A DNA stretch of 64,000 nt from Aricia agestis (Eukaryota; Arthropoda; Insecta; Lepidoptera; Lycaenidae). Every line of letters begins with the position of its first letter. The first letter of the stretch is position 1. Both the position numbers and the translations under genes were made by a program. Below the pieces are notes generated by a model. It made no database searches. It was not told the DNA's origin and worked only from the letters and a program-made list of their open reading frames with translations. Below, in pieces: positions 21,968 to 31,619 of this stretch. Location: positions 2,460,501 through 2,524,500 of the forward strand of contig NC_056423.1 of NCBI RefSeq assembly GCF_905147365.1, given 5' to 3'.

Positions 21968-22337
21968 TCACTCCCCCCCGAAGACCGGAGGTCGAATCAT
22001 GAAGTTGCCAGTGCCGGTTAGTTCCAGTGAGTCGGAACTGTTGCAGTGAGTCCCAGTGAGTCGGAACTATAAGCTGCTGCACGGGATCCAGTGAGTCGGA
22101 TTATAAGCTGCCGTGCGGGGCCGATGCTACGTGCTGACCAGGAGAGATGTGCTCTGCTTGCTGACCGGTCGGTGTAGTGAGAAAGTCGAAAGCGATGATG
22201 CCGATGTGGAGTCGCCTAGGCCGGGGTACATTGCGGCTAGTGGACGATGTACCCGATGAGGCGATGCTGGCTGGCGCGGTGCGGAGAGGCGGGGAGTGAT
22301 GATGGTGAAGGAGGCGTGTTCTGTCGAGGGTCACCAA

Positions 22338-22521
22338 TGTGGGAATATGAGTGTGGCGGCCAAAGGAAGATCTTCCGACCGAGCGAGGTGTTATGTGGTG
22401 TTATGCTCGGTCAGGCCGAAGCCCACGTGATACATCTCAGCTGTCGTTTATATACCGACGAGCTCAGAAAACTTCGATAGCGCGATGCAGGAATGTTAGG
22501 CCAATTGTGGGTACCGCCACA
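22338..22521 (-). repeat. LTR (5' LTR on the minus strand)
   Basis: 184 bp. It differs from its partner by a tandem duplication of TGGTGTTATG and a few substitutions. Confidence 0.75.
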
Positions 22522-23086
22522 CGGGTATAATTTTGTTAATTTCAGAGTAACAAAACAAATTAATTAATATATCGACGGGTGCAAAGTAAAAAGAGTCATC
22601 TACAAAACAGCAACTTTTCAGGAGAGCGCATAATAGGAAAAAATGCTCCCATTTTGTCAATTTCCGATCAAATTTATTGAAATTTTCATCATTGTTTCAT
22701 TATTTATTAATGAATCCACATGTATATTTAATTTCTTCTAATTATGTTTAATTTACGAGATATTGTAGTTGTCTGCATCTACATTGCGCTTGAAAATATG
22801 ACAACTGAGTTAACTACCACTTGGTCGTTTCTACGTGGGAATTAAAAATTATATTTATTGAAGTATTTTTACCGATTACTAGTACGATTATCAGTAACTA
22901 CGTAAAGTGTAACACTTTATATTATTAAAATTATTATTAAAAGTAAGTTATATTATTAAAATATGTAGTTAAACGTTTTACATCTTAAACACACCAAGTT
23001 CAGAACATAATTGCGTAGATATCTTTTTCTACGTTGTCGATTCGGTGCAAGGTACACGATTTAGAAGGAAGTTAAAATATGAAATA

Positions 23087-23333
23087 CTAGCTTTTGCTCG
23101 CGGCTTCGCTCGCGTGGAATTTGAAAATCGCGTAAATTGCAAATATTCCCGTAAGCTCCCTTAGAAACATGATGTTTTTCCAAGACCAAAAGTAGCCTAT
23201 GTTACTTTTCATCCTTTCAATTAAGTTTATGCCAAAAAACAATACGATTTGTTTCTTCGTTAGAGCGTGAAGGAAGGACAAACAAACAAATAAATAAATA
23301 AACATATTTTCCCATTTATAATATTAGTATGGA
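23087..23333 (-). mobile_element. Non-autonomous Helitron, complete
   Basis: On the minus strand: A then TCCATACTAATATTATAAAT at 23333, down to a GC-rich hairpin (GCGAGCGAAGCCGCGAGC) and CTAG at 23090-23087, followed by T. An internal AAAT/AACA run is present. Inserted in the TIR transposon around it. Confidence 0.8.
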
Positions 23334-23725
23334 TATACTTAGGAATCATTCATTTACTTTCGTAAAAATCGTATTTTCTCACAACAAAAATGAAATTCTG
23401 TGTCAATACTTTAATTATTTTAAACTAATTTAAAAATTATTCAGTATCATTATCAGTACAGGAACTATGTTGTAAATTATTAGGCAGAGGCTTATTAAGT
23501 CTTTGTACTTGGCACTTGTAAGCATGATGGGTTCATTATAACATCATAAGCATCGCCGGACGTTTTACACCATCGGAGGGGTGCATACGATTTTTCAGAA
23601 CACAAAATGAAATTTTATTTCAACGATTTCTCAATTGCTTCTCGTGATCACAGAGATCCCAAAACCGGTCAAAGATAAGTTAATAGAAAAACTTCGCGAG
23701 AACTTGCAAATGCCGGGATATGATG

Positions 23726-23971
23726 TTACGCAGGTTGCAATTTACCATTTCTGGACTGATGTAATTGTTTACCTAAATTTTGTCGTAATTTACGTCTCGT
23801 ATCAATACACGTGTCTTTATTTCTCAATCGCCTTTTCTTTAGATCAATATTTAACTGACGTCTTTTTCTACCGTTTAACGAGGAAGGCGTAGAACATTCA
23901 CTTGATGCCTCCACTGCCGAAGAAGCATCAATGGTGTTGTCTATAGAAGATTTAAAGTTTGAGAGGGACAA
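23726..23971 (-). CDS. Unrecognised frame inside the TIR transposon
   Basis: 81 residues, acidic/serine start (SIDNTIDASSAVEASSEC) then a strongly basic stretch (NGRKRRQLNIDLKKRRLRNK). A nuclear or DNA-binding tail would look like this, but there is no identifiable fold and the frame is short. It may be one exon or a decayed piece of the element's own protein. Confidence 0.2.
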   Translation of the reverse strand: MSLSNFKSSIDNTIDASSAVEASSECSTPSSLNGRKRRQLNIDLKKRRLRNKDTCIDTRRKLRQNLGKQLHQSRNGKLQPA

Positions 23972-24241
23972 TATACTCGATGGCCTGCTTGAGTTAATAA
24001 ACTCAAGCAGGTCATAGATTATATGAGATCAAAGTATCTGTTTAATAAAAAAGAATATATAATATTTTGATCTAATACTGATAATGGACGCGGCGGACTT
24101 GAAGTGATGAACTGTATTCTGAGGGTGTTGGCGTATTTGTTAATTTGCTGAGATCGACAAATTTTCAAAATCATTTTATATTTCAGACTGAGAGTGAACT
24201 GGTGTGACTGGCTTAGAGTATTCAGATCATGGGGACTTATC

Positions 24242-24451
24242 TTACAAAGTTAACTTATATTCATTTGTCTTCATCGGTGACACATCAAGGTTTTCTATAA
24301 GATGTTCAATAATTTCATCGGGCAACACAGTATTTTGCTCGATAAATCTATCACTTATGTTCTGGAAACTTTCAACTTCTTTAAAAAGTCGTTTTGGACT
24401 TTCTGAACATGAAAAAACAGTAAAAAATAACAGTAACAAATTAGAAGTCAA
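24242..24451 (-). CDS. Unrecognised frame inside the TIR transposon
   Basis: 69 residues, with ESPKRLFKEVESFQNISDRF and IIEHLIENLDVSPMKTNEY. No known motif. It lies upstream of the 23726-23971 frame on the same strand, so the two could be parts of one broken or spliced gene. Confidence 0.2.
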   Translation of the reverse strand: MTSNLLLLFFTVFSCSESPKRLFKEVESFQNISDRFIEQNTVLPDEIIEHLIENLDVSPMKTNEYKLTL

Positions 24452-24840
24452 TTAATATAGCTAACAATAAGAATTAACATAAATAGGTACTCATAAACAT
24501 AATAAACAATACTAATTTGCAAAAGTAAATTGAGACATCTAAATCACAATCGCAACGTAGAAAAAGCTATATGGCAGATAGCCGCTTATGCCGCATAACA
24601 TGACCCCCGCGCGTCCCGCGTATAGACGACCAGCGGTAGTTATCCGCATCTACATCGTGCAATTTCACAAAACAAGAGTAGATGTCTTCTTTTACGTGAC
24701 AAAAGTACCAAAAATAAGGTGATATTTGAATTTTTGTTTTTGGTATGTTGTAGAACATGATATTTTAAGCTAGTTTCTACAAAAAAACGAAAAACTCAAA
24801 ATTGCAGATGACTTTTTTTACTTTGCACCCGTCGATATAT

Positions 24841-24955
24841 AAAATAAACACACCATTGTTATGGTAGAACGTACAGAATATTTTGTTATGACTTTAGTAC
24901 TATCTTTGTACTGCATTCTTGTGAATAAAGAATTATAGAGTGTATATGAGTCTTT
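24841..24955. other. Gene-free gap
   Basis: Nothing recognised. Confidence 0.3.
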
Positions 24956-24956
24956 T

Positions 24957-25072
24957 GTATAGAGTTCACTGTGAAAATAGCAGTCCTAAAAGTAACTTTT
25001 TTTTTGCTTTTAATCATTCAAATCACAAAAAATTGCTCTCTCAGCGCTGATACTTTCACTGTGAACTCTATA
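24957..25072. repeat. MITE family G, diverged copy
   Basis: TATAGAGTTCACTGTGAAAA and the inverted TTTCACTGTGAACTCTATAT frame it. The same arms occur, better conserved, at 50969-51151. A Helitron is inserted just to the right. Confidence 0.6.
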
Positions 25073-25077
25073 TTATA

Positions 25078-25253
25078 CTAGATGTTGCCCGCAACTCCGT
25101 TGCGCCAAAATTCGTTTATCGCGAAAGAACCGAAACCATTTTTCCGGGATAAAAAGTATCTTATGTCCTTTCCCGGGTCACAAAGTATCTTCATGCCAAA
25201 TTTCAGCAAAATCGGTTCAGCGGTTTGAGCGTGAAGAGGTAACAGACAGACAG

Positions 25254-25284
<31 letters not shown>

Positions 25285-25313
25285 CACTTTCGCATTTATA
25301 ATATTAATATGGA
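25078..25313 (-). mobile_element. Family E Helitron with expanded GACA run
   Basis: On the minus strand it begins after A with TCCATATTAATATTATAAAT and ends GTTGCGGGCAACATCTAG (CTAG 25081-25078). Hairpin GCAACTCCGTTGC is intact. The internal GTCT/GACA tract (25240-25283) is longer than in sister copies. Confidence 0.85.
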
Positions 25314-25762
25314 TATGGATAGGTAAGGTAGTTCCACACGACGTATTTTTTGCGCACTGACGACGCGCGTTTCTGATGCGCTCGTCTTAATCTGCGCGTT
25401 TTCATCGCGTTTTGGCAGATATAAAGTTCAGAACTTTTGGCTTCCTTGTGTTTGCTGAGCGTTCAACTTGCGTTTGCGATACTAACGAGCGTAAAAAAAC
25501 ATCGCGTGGAAACAAACACTCTCTAAAGTATTATTAATTTGTTTTGTTACATTCTGTATCTGTAATGGGTCAGTTTAGTATGCAACGCGACGCGTAGATG
25601 CATTTTCAAATTTGTATTGAATTGACAGACTTCAATTTCGTGAGACGTCTTGCAAGTCTGTCAATTTAATACAAACAAATAATAATAATACTCCCCACAC
25701 CGGTTTCGGTGACGGTGGCCGGTTTCATTGAAACCAGACCAGGTACGCAGGAGTACTTTTAT

Positions 25763-25764
<2 letters not shown>

Positions 25765-25832
<68 letters not shown>
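25765..25832 (+). repeat. Poly(T) tract at the LINE 5' junction
   Basis: 67 T and one C between the SINE half and the first unique LINE bases (CTCGTGTGGCAAC). Confidence 0.9.
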
Positions 25833-26851
25833 CTCGTGTGGCAACATTTGTGACAATACGCCAAATTGTATCTCCCGATTAAAAAATTGTAATAAAATTA
25901 TTTATATTGATAATTCGTGTTAAAATTGTTTGTAAAACTAATGCTTAGTGTGTAAACTTCAAGAAAAAATAATAATTTTATTAGATAATGAACTTTAATG
26001 TGGACTTCCAAGGAGTTCTAAAGTGACAGCTGACGGCAAGCTAACGAACTTTACGAAATCAAAGTGGATGAATTTTGTTCCTGATATTCTGCAAAAACCC
26101 GGGGAGTATAGTGTTTTATTCACATACTAATACACTTTCTGCTCAATATTATATGATATTGACACCTAACACTTCACAAAACTTATCCTGAGTCACTTAC
26201 AAACAAGGTTTACATTGGCTTTGTAAGTTCTCTCTTAGCTTAACGTTTGTGGAAGCTAAAAAGATGATGGACATACTCTAGCCGACTCATATACCATAAT
26301 CCGTGTTAGCTACTATCATAATTTTACTGCTCTTATAACAAATTTCGTATATAAGTCTATGTAAGTACATTTATTAACTAAAACAAATTACCAATCTTTT
26401 CATCGTCACTCTCTTGGTTTAACTGATGTTAAAGCAAAGCAGATGATAAAAAGAAAAAAAAACAATACTTACATACTCTGAAACACTTACAATATAGTAT
26501 ATTAAAACAGTATAACTAACATACTCTGTCATTCTCAAATTTGTTCAATTAAAATATAATTTTGTTTTACAAAATATTTCAGTACAGTATACACAGATTT
26601 CAGTCACTACTTTAATCTGTCTATTCTGTCTTTCCTGATCCTTTTCTCTCATTTTACATAACTTTCTTTTCATCTCTTCATTTTGCTACATTAATTTCAA
26701 CTGTTTCCTGTGTACATACTGTACAACTGAAACAAAATTTGGGGCTGACAACTTATAATTGTGCAGAAGGTGCGCTTACACTTTATATTTTCACCCCGTT
26801 AAATAATATCTGTTTTCAGTTTCAGATATCAGGAACAAATAAATTAGCAAA
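25833..26851 (+). other. LINE 5' UTR
   Basis: Non-coding, AT-rich, about 1 kb between the T tract and the ORF1 ATG. Repeats of words such as ACATACTCTG and ACACTTAC are visible at 26470-26530. A promoter for the element would be expected here, but no specific motif was identified. Confidence 0.5.
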
Positions 26852-28435
26852 ATGATGACACGTTCTAATGTAGCCCGCCGGACAGAAGAACAACTCCGAG
26901 TTGCTCTCCAGGAGCTAAAGGACTCAAAGGAGCAATGTCAACGGCTACTTACTGAACGCGATGAGAATGAACAGGAAATGCTTTTAATTTTGCAAAAAAA
27001 TGCTGATTTAAAATTAGAACTTAACAAATTAAGTCAACAATATGAAGTTACCTGTGAGCGTAACATTGAACTACAAAGTGTTGTGGACAGTTTTGACAAT
27101 TGCCGAGTGGAATATGAACAATGCCTAGAGGACACTTGTAATATTAAAAAGAAGCTTCAGGATGCTCAGGAATATATTAAGTCCCTAGAGTGTGAACTTA
27201 ATTCAAAAAAATTTGAAAAAACACAAAGTTTATATGATGAACTTCTGGGAAGTGTAAAGGACCTTTCAAAAAATAACTTAACTACCATTGACTTGACTGG
27301 TGATGACACAATAACGACTTGTCACACCATGAACAGTAAAAGGAAGATAAAAAAATATGTTAAAGTTAAAAAATGTATTAGAAAAACTGAAGAATTGCTA
27401 CAAAAAAACCGAAAAATTATGAAGCAGCTTAAAAATTTATCAAAAAATAAACAAATAGTTAAAGATCAATTATTAAGCTGCTGTGAAGAGTTGGAACATA
27501 CTAGGCTTAGCTACGAGGCTGATGTATGTAGCCTTCAGTCTGAAATTACAGAACTACATAGTTCCCTAACACAAATAAAAATTAAATATGAATTAGCGCA
27601 AAAAGAAATTGTCTGTCATATATCGGCTATGGATGGTTTAATAGAAATGGGACGCTACAATGAGGAACGAGTAAACTCTTTGCTCAATAACTGTCAGTGT
27701 CTCAGAAATGTAAATCATTCACAGCATGATCTTGACATTTCAGTTACCTGTTCAGAGGTAAAGGCTCATACTGAACCCTCAAAAAATAATTATAATAGGA
27801 CCAACGCCCCAGTTAATATATACTGTGATGAAATAGGACATAGCGTTAGTGTACTTATGAATAAATTAAGTGTGGGTCAGCAAGTAATTAGCACTTGTTT
27901 GCCCGGGGCATCATTTGAACAAGTAATTAGCCGGGCAATAAATTCTGCTTGCTGTCCCAACACAACCATAGTTATCTTAGTCGGGAGAAGGGGAAAGATA
28001 AACAAAAAACAAATGACAGATTATATTAATACATTAAGTAGAAAAGAAAACGTTAGTCGACTTATTTTGTTTACCTTTCCTTATATAAAGAAATTGCCAC
28101 ACGAGAGTAAGGAAAATTATATTAGGTTTAAGCTGAACAGCCTACTATGTAGTGCAACAAATCAAAATTGTTTGGTATTAAGTAATACCTTACCACAAAT
28201 AGATGTGGTGGACATTAATAATATTTTCAATTCTAGATTAGGTAATTTGACATATGATAAGTATTTCTTATCTAATTTTTTAACTCGACATTTAGCTAAA
28301 TGGCTATACAATTTTATAGTTTTAAGACAAGCCAAAAAATTGGCTAAGCCGACCACTGCTTTTATTGAGCAGTGTTCTTATTCTAATCAATATATAACTG
28401 AGAGCTTGGAATATGTTCCAAATAATTTAAATTAG
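26852..28435 (+). CDS. LINE ORF1 protein with coiled coil and degenerate SGNH-like domain
   Basis: 527 residues. Residues 10-300 are heptad-rich (for example EEQLRVALQELKDSKEQCQR and LSQQYEVTCERNIELQSVVD), a predicted long coiled coil likely used for multimerisation of the RNP. Residues about 320-490 (VNIYCDEIGHSVSVLMNKL, QVISTCLPGASFEQVIS, TTIVILVGRRGKI) resemble the SGNH/esterase-like domain found in ORF1 of CR1-group LINEs. The catalytic GDS serine is replaced by CDE, so enzyme activity is doubtful. The start ATG (AAAATGATG) has A at -3. The last codons form TTTAAAT immediately before the TAG, where the ORF2 frame opens in -1. Family role: nucleic-acid binding and RNP assembly. Confidence 0.85.
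   Translation: MMTRSNVARRTEEQLRVALQELKDSKEQCQRLLTERDENEQEMLLILQKNADLKLELNKLSQQYEVTCERNIELQSVVDSFDNCRVEYEQCLEDTCNIKKKLQDAQEYIKSLECELNSKKFEKTQSLYDELLGSVKDLSKNNLTTIDLTGDDTITTCHTMNSKRKIKKYVKVKKCIRKTEELLQKNRKIMKQLKNLSKNKQIVKDQLLSCCEELEHTRLSYEADVCSLQSEITELHSSLTQIKIKYELAQKEIVCHISAMDGLIEMGRYNEERVNSLLNNCQCLRNVNHSQHDLDISVTCSEVKAHTEPSKNNYNRTNAPVNIYCDEIGHSVSVLMNKLSVGQQVISTCLPGASFEQVISRAINSACCPNTTIVILVGRRGKINKKQMTDYINTLSRKENVSRLILFTFPYIKKLPHESKENYIRFKLNSLLCSATNQNCLVLSNTLPQIDVVDINNIFNSRLGNLTYDKYFLSNFLTRHLAKWLYNFIVLRQAKKLAKPTTAFIEQCSYSNQYITESLEYVPNNLN
28426..28432 (+). promoter_or_regulatory. Candidate -1 frameshift site TTTAAAT
   Basis: In the ORF1 frame the bases read T-TTA-AAT followed at once by TAG, the X-XXY-YYZ form of a eukaryotic -1 slippery heptamer. 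Slipping back one base gives TTT-AAA-TTA-GAT, which is the open ORF2 frame; that frame first becomes open at 28426, just after a TAA at 28423-28425. Confidence 0.5.
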
Positions 28436-31377
28436 ATTCTAGGACAACAGAGGCACACTCTAGCAGTATATTATTAAACAAAAATAATAATACTAATGCC
28501 TACCACCAACAACCTAGTAAGATTTCTACACAAAATTGTAATTTTAATATAAACTTGGTGCATCAGAACTTACAGGGAAAAATAGGAAAAGAATTAGAAA
28601 TTGAGTTATTTTTAAATGAATGTAACATTGACATTTTGTGTGTATCAGAACATTGGTTAAAAAATTATGAATTGTCATTTAATTATTCTGATCATCAGCT
28701 AGCAAGTTCGTTCAGTCGAGAGAATGCTATTAGGGGTGGCTCCTTAATATTGATTAAGAAAAAACTTAAATTTAAAGAACGTAAGGATATTGTTAGACTG
28801 TCAACTGAACGAATTGCTGAGTTAGCCTGTATCGAGCTGAGCCACCTTATTATTGTAAGCGTATACAGACCTCCATCCGGCTTATATGATTCTTTTGAAC
28901 AAATAATGGAGCAAGTGTTAACAAAAGTGTGTGCATCTAACAAAAAGATTATAGTATGTGGTGATTTCAATATTAATTTACTAGACTTAAACTCCACCAC
29001 TGTTAGATTCACATCATTGTTCAAATCGTATAACCTTATTAATTTATTCAACGAGCCGACAAGAATTTGTGATACAACTGCGACTTGCATAGATAATATT
29101 TTCACCAACATAACTCCCTATAGGAAGGAAATAATTAATGTATTAAGCTCTGATCACTGTGGACAGCTAGCTTCATTTAATATAAATTGTGATACTAATT
29201 TAAAAGAAAAAATTGAATATATACCTATAAATACAAAACGTATTGAGAAATTTAGAAGTAAATTATCATCAAGTTTTGAGAAGTTGAATGTATCAAATGA
29301 TCCAGATAAAGCGTTTAACAATTTATTCAATAGAGTAAATCAGCAATATAACGCTGTATTTACTTCTAAAACGGTCAGTTTGAATAATAAAAGAAATAAT
29401 TTTAAAAAATGGGCAACTGCAGGTATTATTGTAAGTAGAGAAAAATTATATGATTTGTATAACGAGAAAACTATAAACCGGAGTGAAGCTTTTAAATTGT
29501 ACGTCAAGAAATACTCAAAAACTTTTAAAAAGGCCTGTCAAGCAGCAAAGGCACTTCAAATTAAAGAGAAAATTAGAGACTCTAAAAATAAAGTGAAAAC
29601 CACCTGGAAAATAATTGCGGATGAGACTGGAAAAGTCGCCTGTCGTAACTCTAAATTTGAACTTTTAATTAATAATAAAAAAATCAATTCTGATCTTGAG
29701 GTTGCGACAGTCTTTGAGAAGTTTTTTGCAGACATTCCAATCTCAACTACAAAGAACTTAAATTCATCACCTACAGTTGCAGAAAAAATACTTAGAGAAC
29801 ATGTCAAGGAATGTGATGTCAATTTTATTTTTAGAGATATTGACTCCAGAGATATTATCAAGACTTTCAAATCAATCAATATTAAAAGTACCACTGATCT
29901 CTGGGGTATGTCCACAAAAATTATAAAATCAGTAATTGACATCATTGCCCCTTACCTAGCTTTAGTTTTTAATAATTGTATCGAAAGTGGTGTGTTCCCA
30001 GACTTAATGAAGCACAGCAAGGTGATGCCTCTATTTAAAGCTGGGAAGAAATCAGACCCAGCCAACTATAGACCAATATCCATATTGCCGACTTTAAGTA
30101 AAATCTTTGAAAAAATAATTCTAAATCAATTACTTGCTCATTTTAACTCAAATAATTTATTACATAATAATCAATTTGGTTTTACTAAAGGTCGGTCTAC
30201 AACAGATGCAGGCATTAGTCTTCTGTGTAGTATTTTTGAAGCTTGGGAGGAGTCGCAGGATGCACTTGGTATTTTCTGCGATCTCTCTAAAGCATTTGAC
30301 TGTGTGGAGTATGATACTCTAATAAGAAAACTACACCATTATGGTGTAAGGGGCCCGGCACTTAAACTTCTTAAATCTTACCTTACAAATAGAACGCAGA
30401 GGGTGGAAGTTAACTCCATAAGGTCTAATGGAACCAAAATAAAACTAGGTGTGCCACAAGGGTCCATTTTAGGGCCTTTTCTTTTTCTCATCTATATAAA
30501 TGATTTACCTTATCTTGTTAAAGATAAGCATGAGATAGTACTTTTTGCTGATGACACTTCACTAATTTTTAATGTGAAGAGGCGACAATTTAATTATGAC
30601 GAGGTAAATAGTGCTCTCTCAAAAATAGTACATTGGTTTAATGCTAATAATTTACTTTTGAACTCTAATAAAACAAAATGTTTAAAATTTATCTTGCCAA
30701 ATGTTAGGCAAGTACAAACCAATGTACTATTAAATGATGAGAAAATGAATTTAGTAGACACCACCGTATTCCTAGGCATAACGCTGGATTGTAAGTTACA
30801 ATGGGGTCCACATATTGCGAAACTGGCAGATAAGCTTAGTTCTGCAGCATATGCTGTTAAAAAAATTCGTGAAATCACTGATGTAGAGACCGCGCGATTA
30901 GTTTACTTTAGCTACTTTCATAGCATAATGTCTTACGGCATCCTCTTGTGGGGAAACGCGGCGGACATTAATACAATATTTGTGCTGCAGAAGCGAGCTA
31001 TTCGTTCTATTTATAAGATGTCGTCTTTGGAATCTCTAAGAGAAAAATTTAAAGAAATAAGAATTCTGACCGTCACATCTCAATACATTTTGGAAAATCT
31101 CTTATATGTTAGAAAGAACATAAATATTTTCAAAAAGAAAAGTGATAATCATAATGTAAATACTAGAAATAAGAACAAGTTAGCAATACCAATGTTCAGA
31201 CTAGCCAAAATAAGCAAATCCTTTAAAGGCCAATGTATACGCCTATACAATAAAATCCCAGAAAATGTTCAAAATCTACCTTTAAACAAATTTAAAAAAG
31301 CAGTTAAAGAACGTTTGTGTGCTAAAGCGTATTATAAAGTCAATGATTTCTTCGAGGACAGCACACCTTGGGAATAG
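28426..31377 (+). CDS. LINE ORF2: AP endonuclease and reverse transcriptase
   Basis: The frame is open from 28426 (983 codons), but I find no ATG before the endonuclease domain begins, so start 28426 reflects the frame opening. The AP-like endonuclease starts at about 28543 (NFNINLVHQNLQGK). It has SEHW, VYRPPSG, GDFN (about 28960) and SDHCGQL (about 29150), which carry the family's catalytic Glu/Asp/His residues. The reverse transcriptase has NYRPISILPTLSKIFEKI, FGFTKGRSTTDA, FCDLSKAFDCV, GVPQGSILGPFLF and the catalytic LFADDTSL (about 30541). A thumb region follows and no RNase H is present, which fits the CR1 group. Role: nick target DNA and copy the LINE RNA at the nick. Expression is probably by -1 frameshift or reinitiation after ORF1. 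Confidence 0.9.
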   Translation, partial: FKLDSRTTEAHSSSILLNKNNNTNAYHQQPSKISTQNCNFNINLVHQNLQGKIGKELEIELFLNECNIDILCVSEHWLKNYELSFNYSDHQLASSFSRENAIRGGSLILIKKKLKFKERKDIVRLSTERIAELACIELSHLIIVSVYRPPSGLYDSFEQIMEQVLTKVCASNKKIIVCGDFNINLLDLNSTTVRFTSLFKSYNLINLFNEPTRICDTTATCIDNIFTNITPYRKEIINVLSSDHCGQLASFNINCDTNLKEKIEYIPINTKRIEKFRSKLSSSFEKLNVSNDPDKAFNNLFNRVNQQYNAVFTSKTVSLNNKRNNFKKWATAGIIVSREKLYDLYNEKTINRSEAFKLYVKKYSKTFKKACQAAKALQIKEKIRDSKNKVKTTWKIIADETGKVACRNSKFELLINNKKINSDLEVATVFEKFFADIPISTTKNLNSSPTVAEKILREHVKECDVNFIFRDIDSRDIIKTFKSINIKSTTDLWGMSTKIIKSVIDIIAPYLALVFNNCIESGVFPDLMKHSKVMPLFKAGKKSDPANYRPISILPTLSKIFEKIILNQLLAHFNSNNLLHNNQFGFTKGRSTTDAGISLLCSIFEAWEESQDALGIFCDLSKAFDCVEYDTLIRKLHHYGVRGPALKLLKSYLTNRTQRVEVNSIRSNGTKIKLGVPQGSILGPFLFLIYINDLPYLVKDKHEIVLFADDTSLIFNVKRRQFNYDEVNSALSKIVHWFNANNLLLNSNKTKCLKFILPNVRQVQTNVLLNDEKMNLVDTTVFLGITLDCKLQWGPHIAKLADKLSSAAYAVKKIREITDVETARLVYFSYFHSIMSYGILLWGNAADINTIFVLQKRAIRSIYKMSSLESLREKFKEIRILTVTSQYILENLLYVRKNINIFKKKSDNHNVNTRNKNKLAIPMFRLAKISKSFKGQCIRLYNKIPENVQNLPLNKFKKAVKERLCAKAYYKVNDFFEDSTPWE

Positions 31378-31619
31378 GGTGGCTCCATGCAGGTTACTTT
31401 TCTTTTAATTTTGTTACATAGCTGTAAGCCATAACATTGTAATTTTCCATTTTTTTTTTGCAAAAGATGGCCCCGTGCGAGTTTCTTACGCCGGTTCTTC
31501 TCGGCGGGGTAGTTCCCGAACCGGTGGTAGGCAACGTAGTTTCTTCGTTCGACTTTCAAAAAGTGTATCATGATACCCATTTTGAATAAAAAGATATTTT
31601 ATTTTATTTATTTTATTTA
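31378..31619 (+). other. LINE 3' UTR and tail
   Basis: Contains the conserved GTGCGAGTTTCTTACGCCGG and AGTTCCCGAACCGGTGGTAG domain also found inverted at 1403, then TTGAATAAAAAG and a T/A-rich tail. Confidence 0.7.

Larger units (their letters stand above)
21786..22521 (-). mobile_element. TRIM/deleted LTR retrotransposon with two LTRs
   Basis: Two direct repeats, 21786-21967 and 22338-22521, start TGTGGG and end CCGCCACA. They differ by a few substitutions and two small indels. Read on the minus strand, the internal region begins TTGGTGACCCTCGACAGAAC, a plausible primer binding site since it starts with TGG next to the LTR. It ends with a purine tract GGGGGGGAGTGA next to the other LTR. The 370-bp interior has a short frame (22101-22337) with no protease, RT or integrase. 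The flanks CAGG and CGGG could be a 4-bp target duplication with one change. A 27-bp LTR end also lies at 5013-5042. Confidence 0.8.
21632..22530 (+). mobile_element. Family E Helitron split by a miniature LTR element
   Basis: CCGTCCTAATATAATATACAAA through CGACGCAACAGAGTTGCAGG (21632-21785) matches the body of family E up to its terminal hairpin. The expected GGGTAT continuation resumes at 22522 after the LTR element. It is truncated after that. Confidence 0.55.
22567..24840. mobile_element. TIR DNA transposon of unrecognised family
   Basis: The ends ATATATCGACGGGTGCAAAG (left, then TAAAAAGAGTCATCT) and the inverted copy at 24804-24840 match over about 36 bp with one difference. The element is 2.27 kb, of which 23087-23333 is a later Helitron insertion. 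Short frames remain inside (for example 23726-23971 and 24242-24451 on the minus strand), rich in charged residues, but none shows a DDE or other catalytic motif I know. TA/ATAT at the ends makes the exact target duplication ambiguous. Confidence 0.65.
25765..31619 (+). mobile_element. Intact CR1-group LINE, 5.86 kb
   Basis: It is flanked by a 7-bp target duplication TTTATAG (25758-25764 and 31620-31626). It holds two long open ORFs without stops, and a 3' UTR with GTGCGAGTTTCTTACGCCGG. The AT-rich tail ends (ATTTT)n-like. The 5' junction is an unusual 68-nt T tract. The absence of stops or frameshifts in about 4.5 kb of coding sequence suggests a recent insertion. Confidence 0.9.

Noticed and set aside
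25661..25864. 67-residue frame with a poly-lysine run
   Set aside because: Translation of the T tract at the LINE junction.
28695..29111. 138-residue minus-strand frame
   Set aside because: Shadow of the LINE endonuclease ORF, like the other minus-strand frames between 28162 and 30878.
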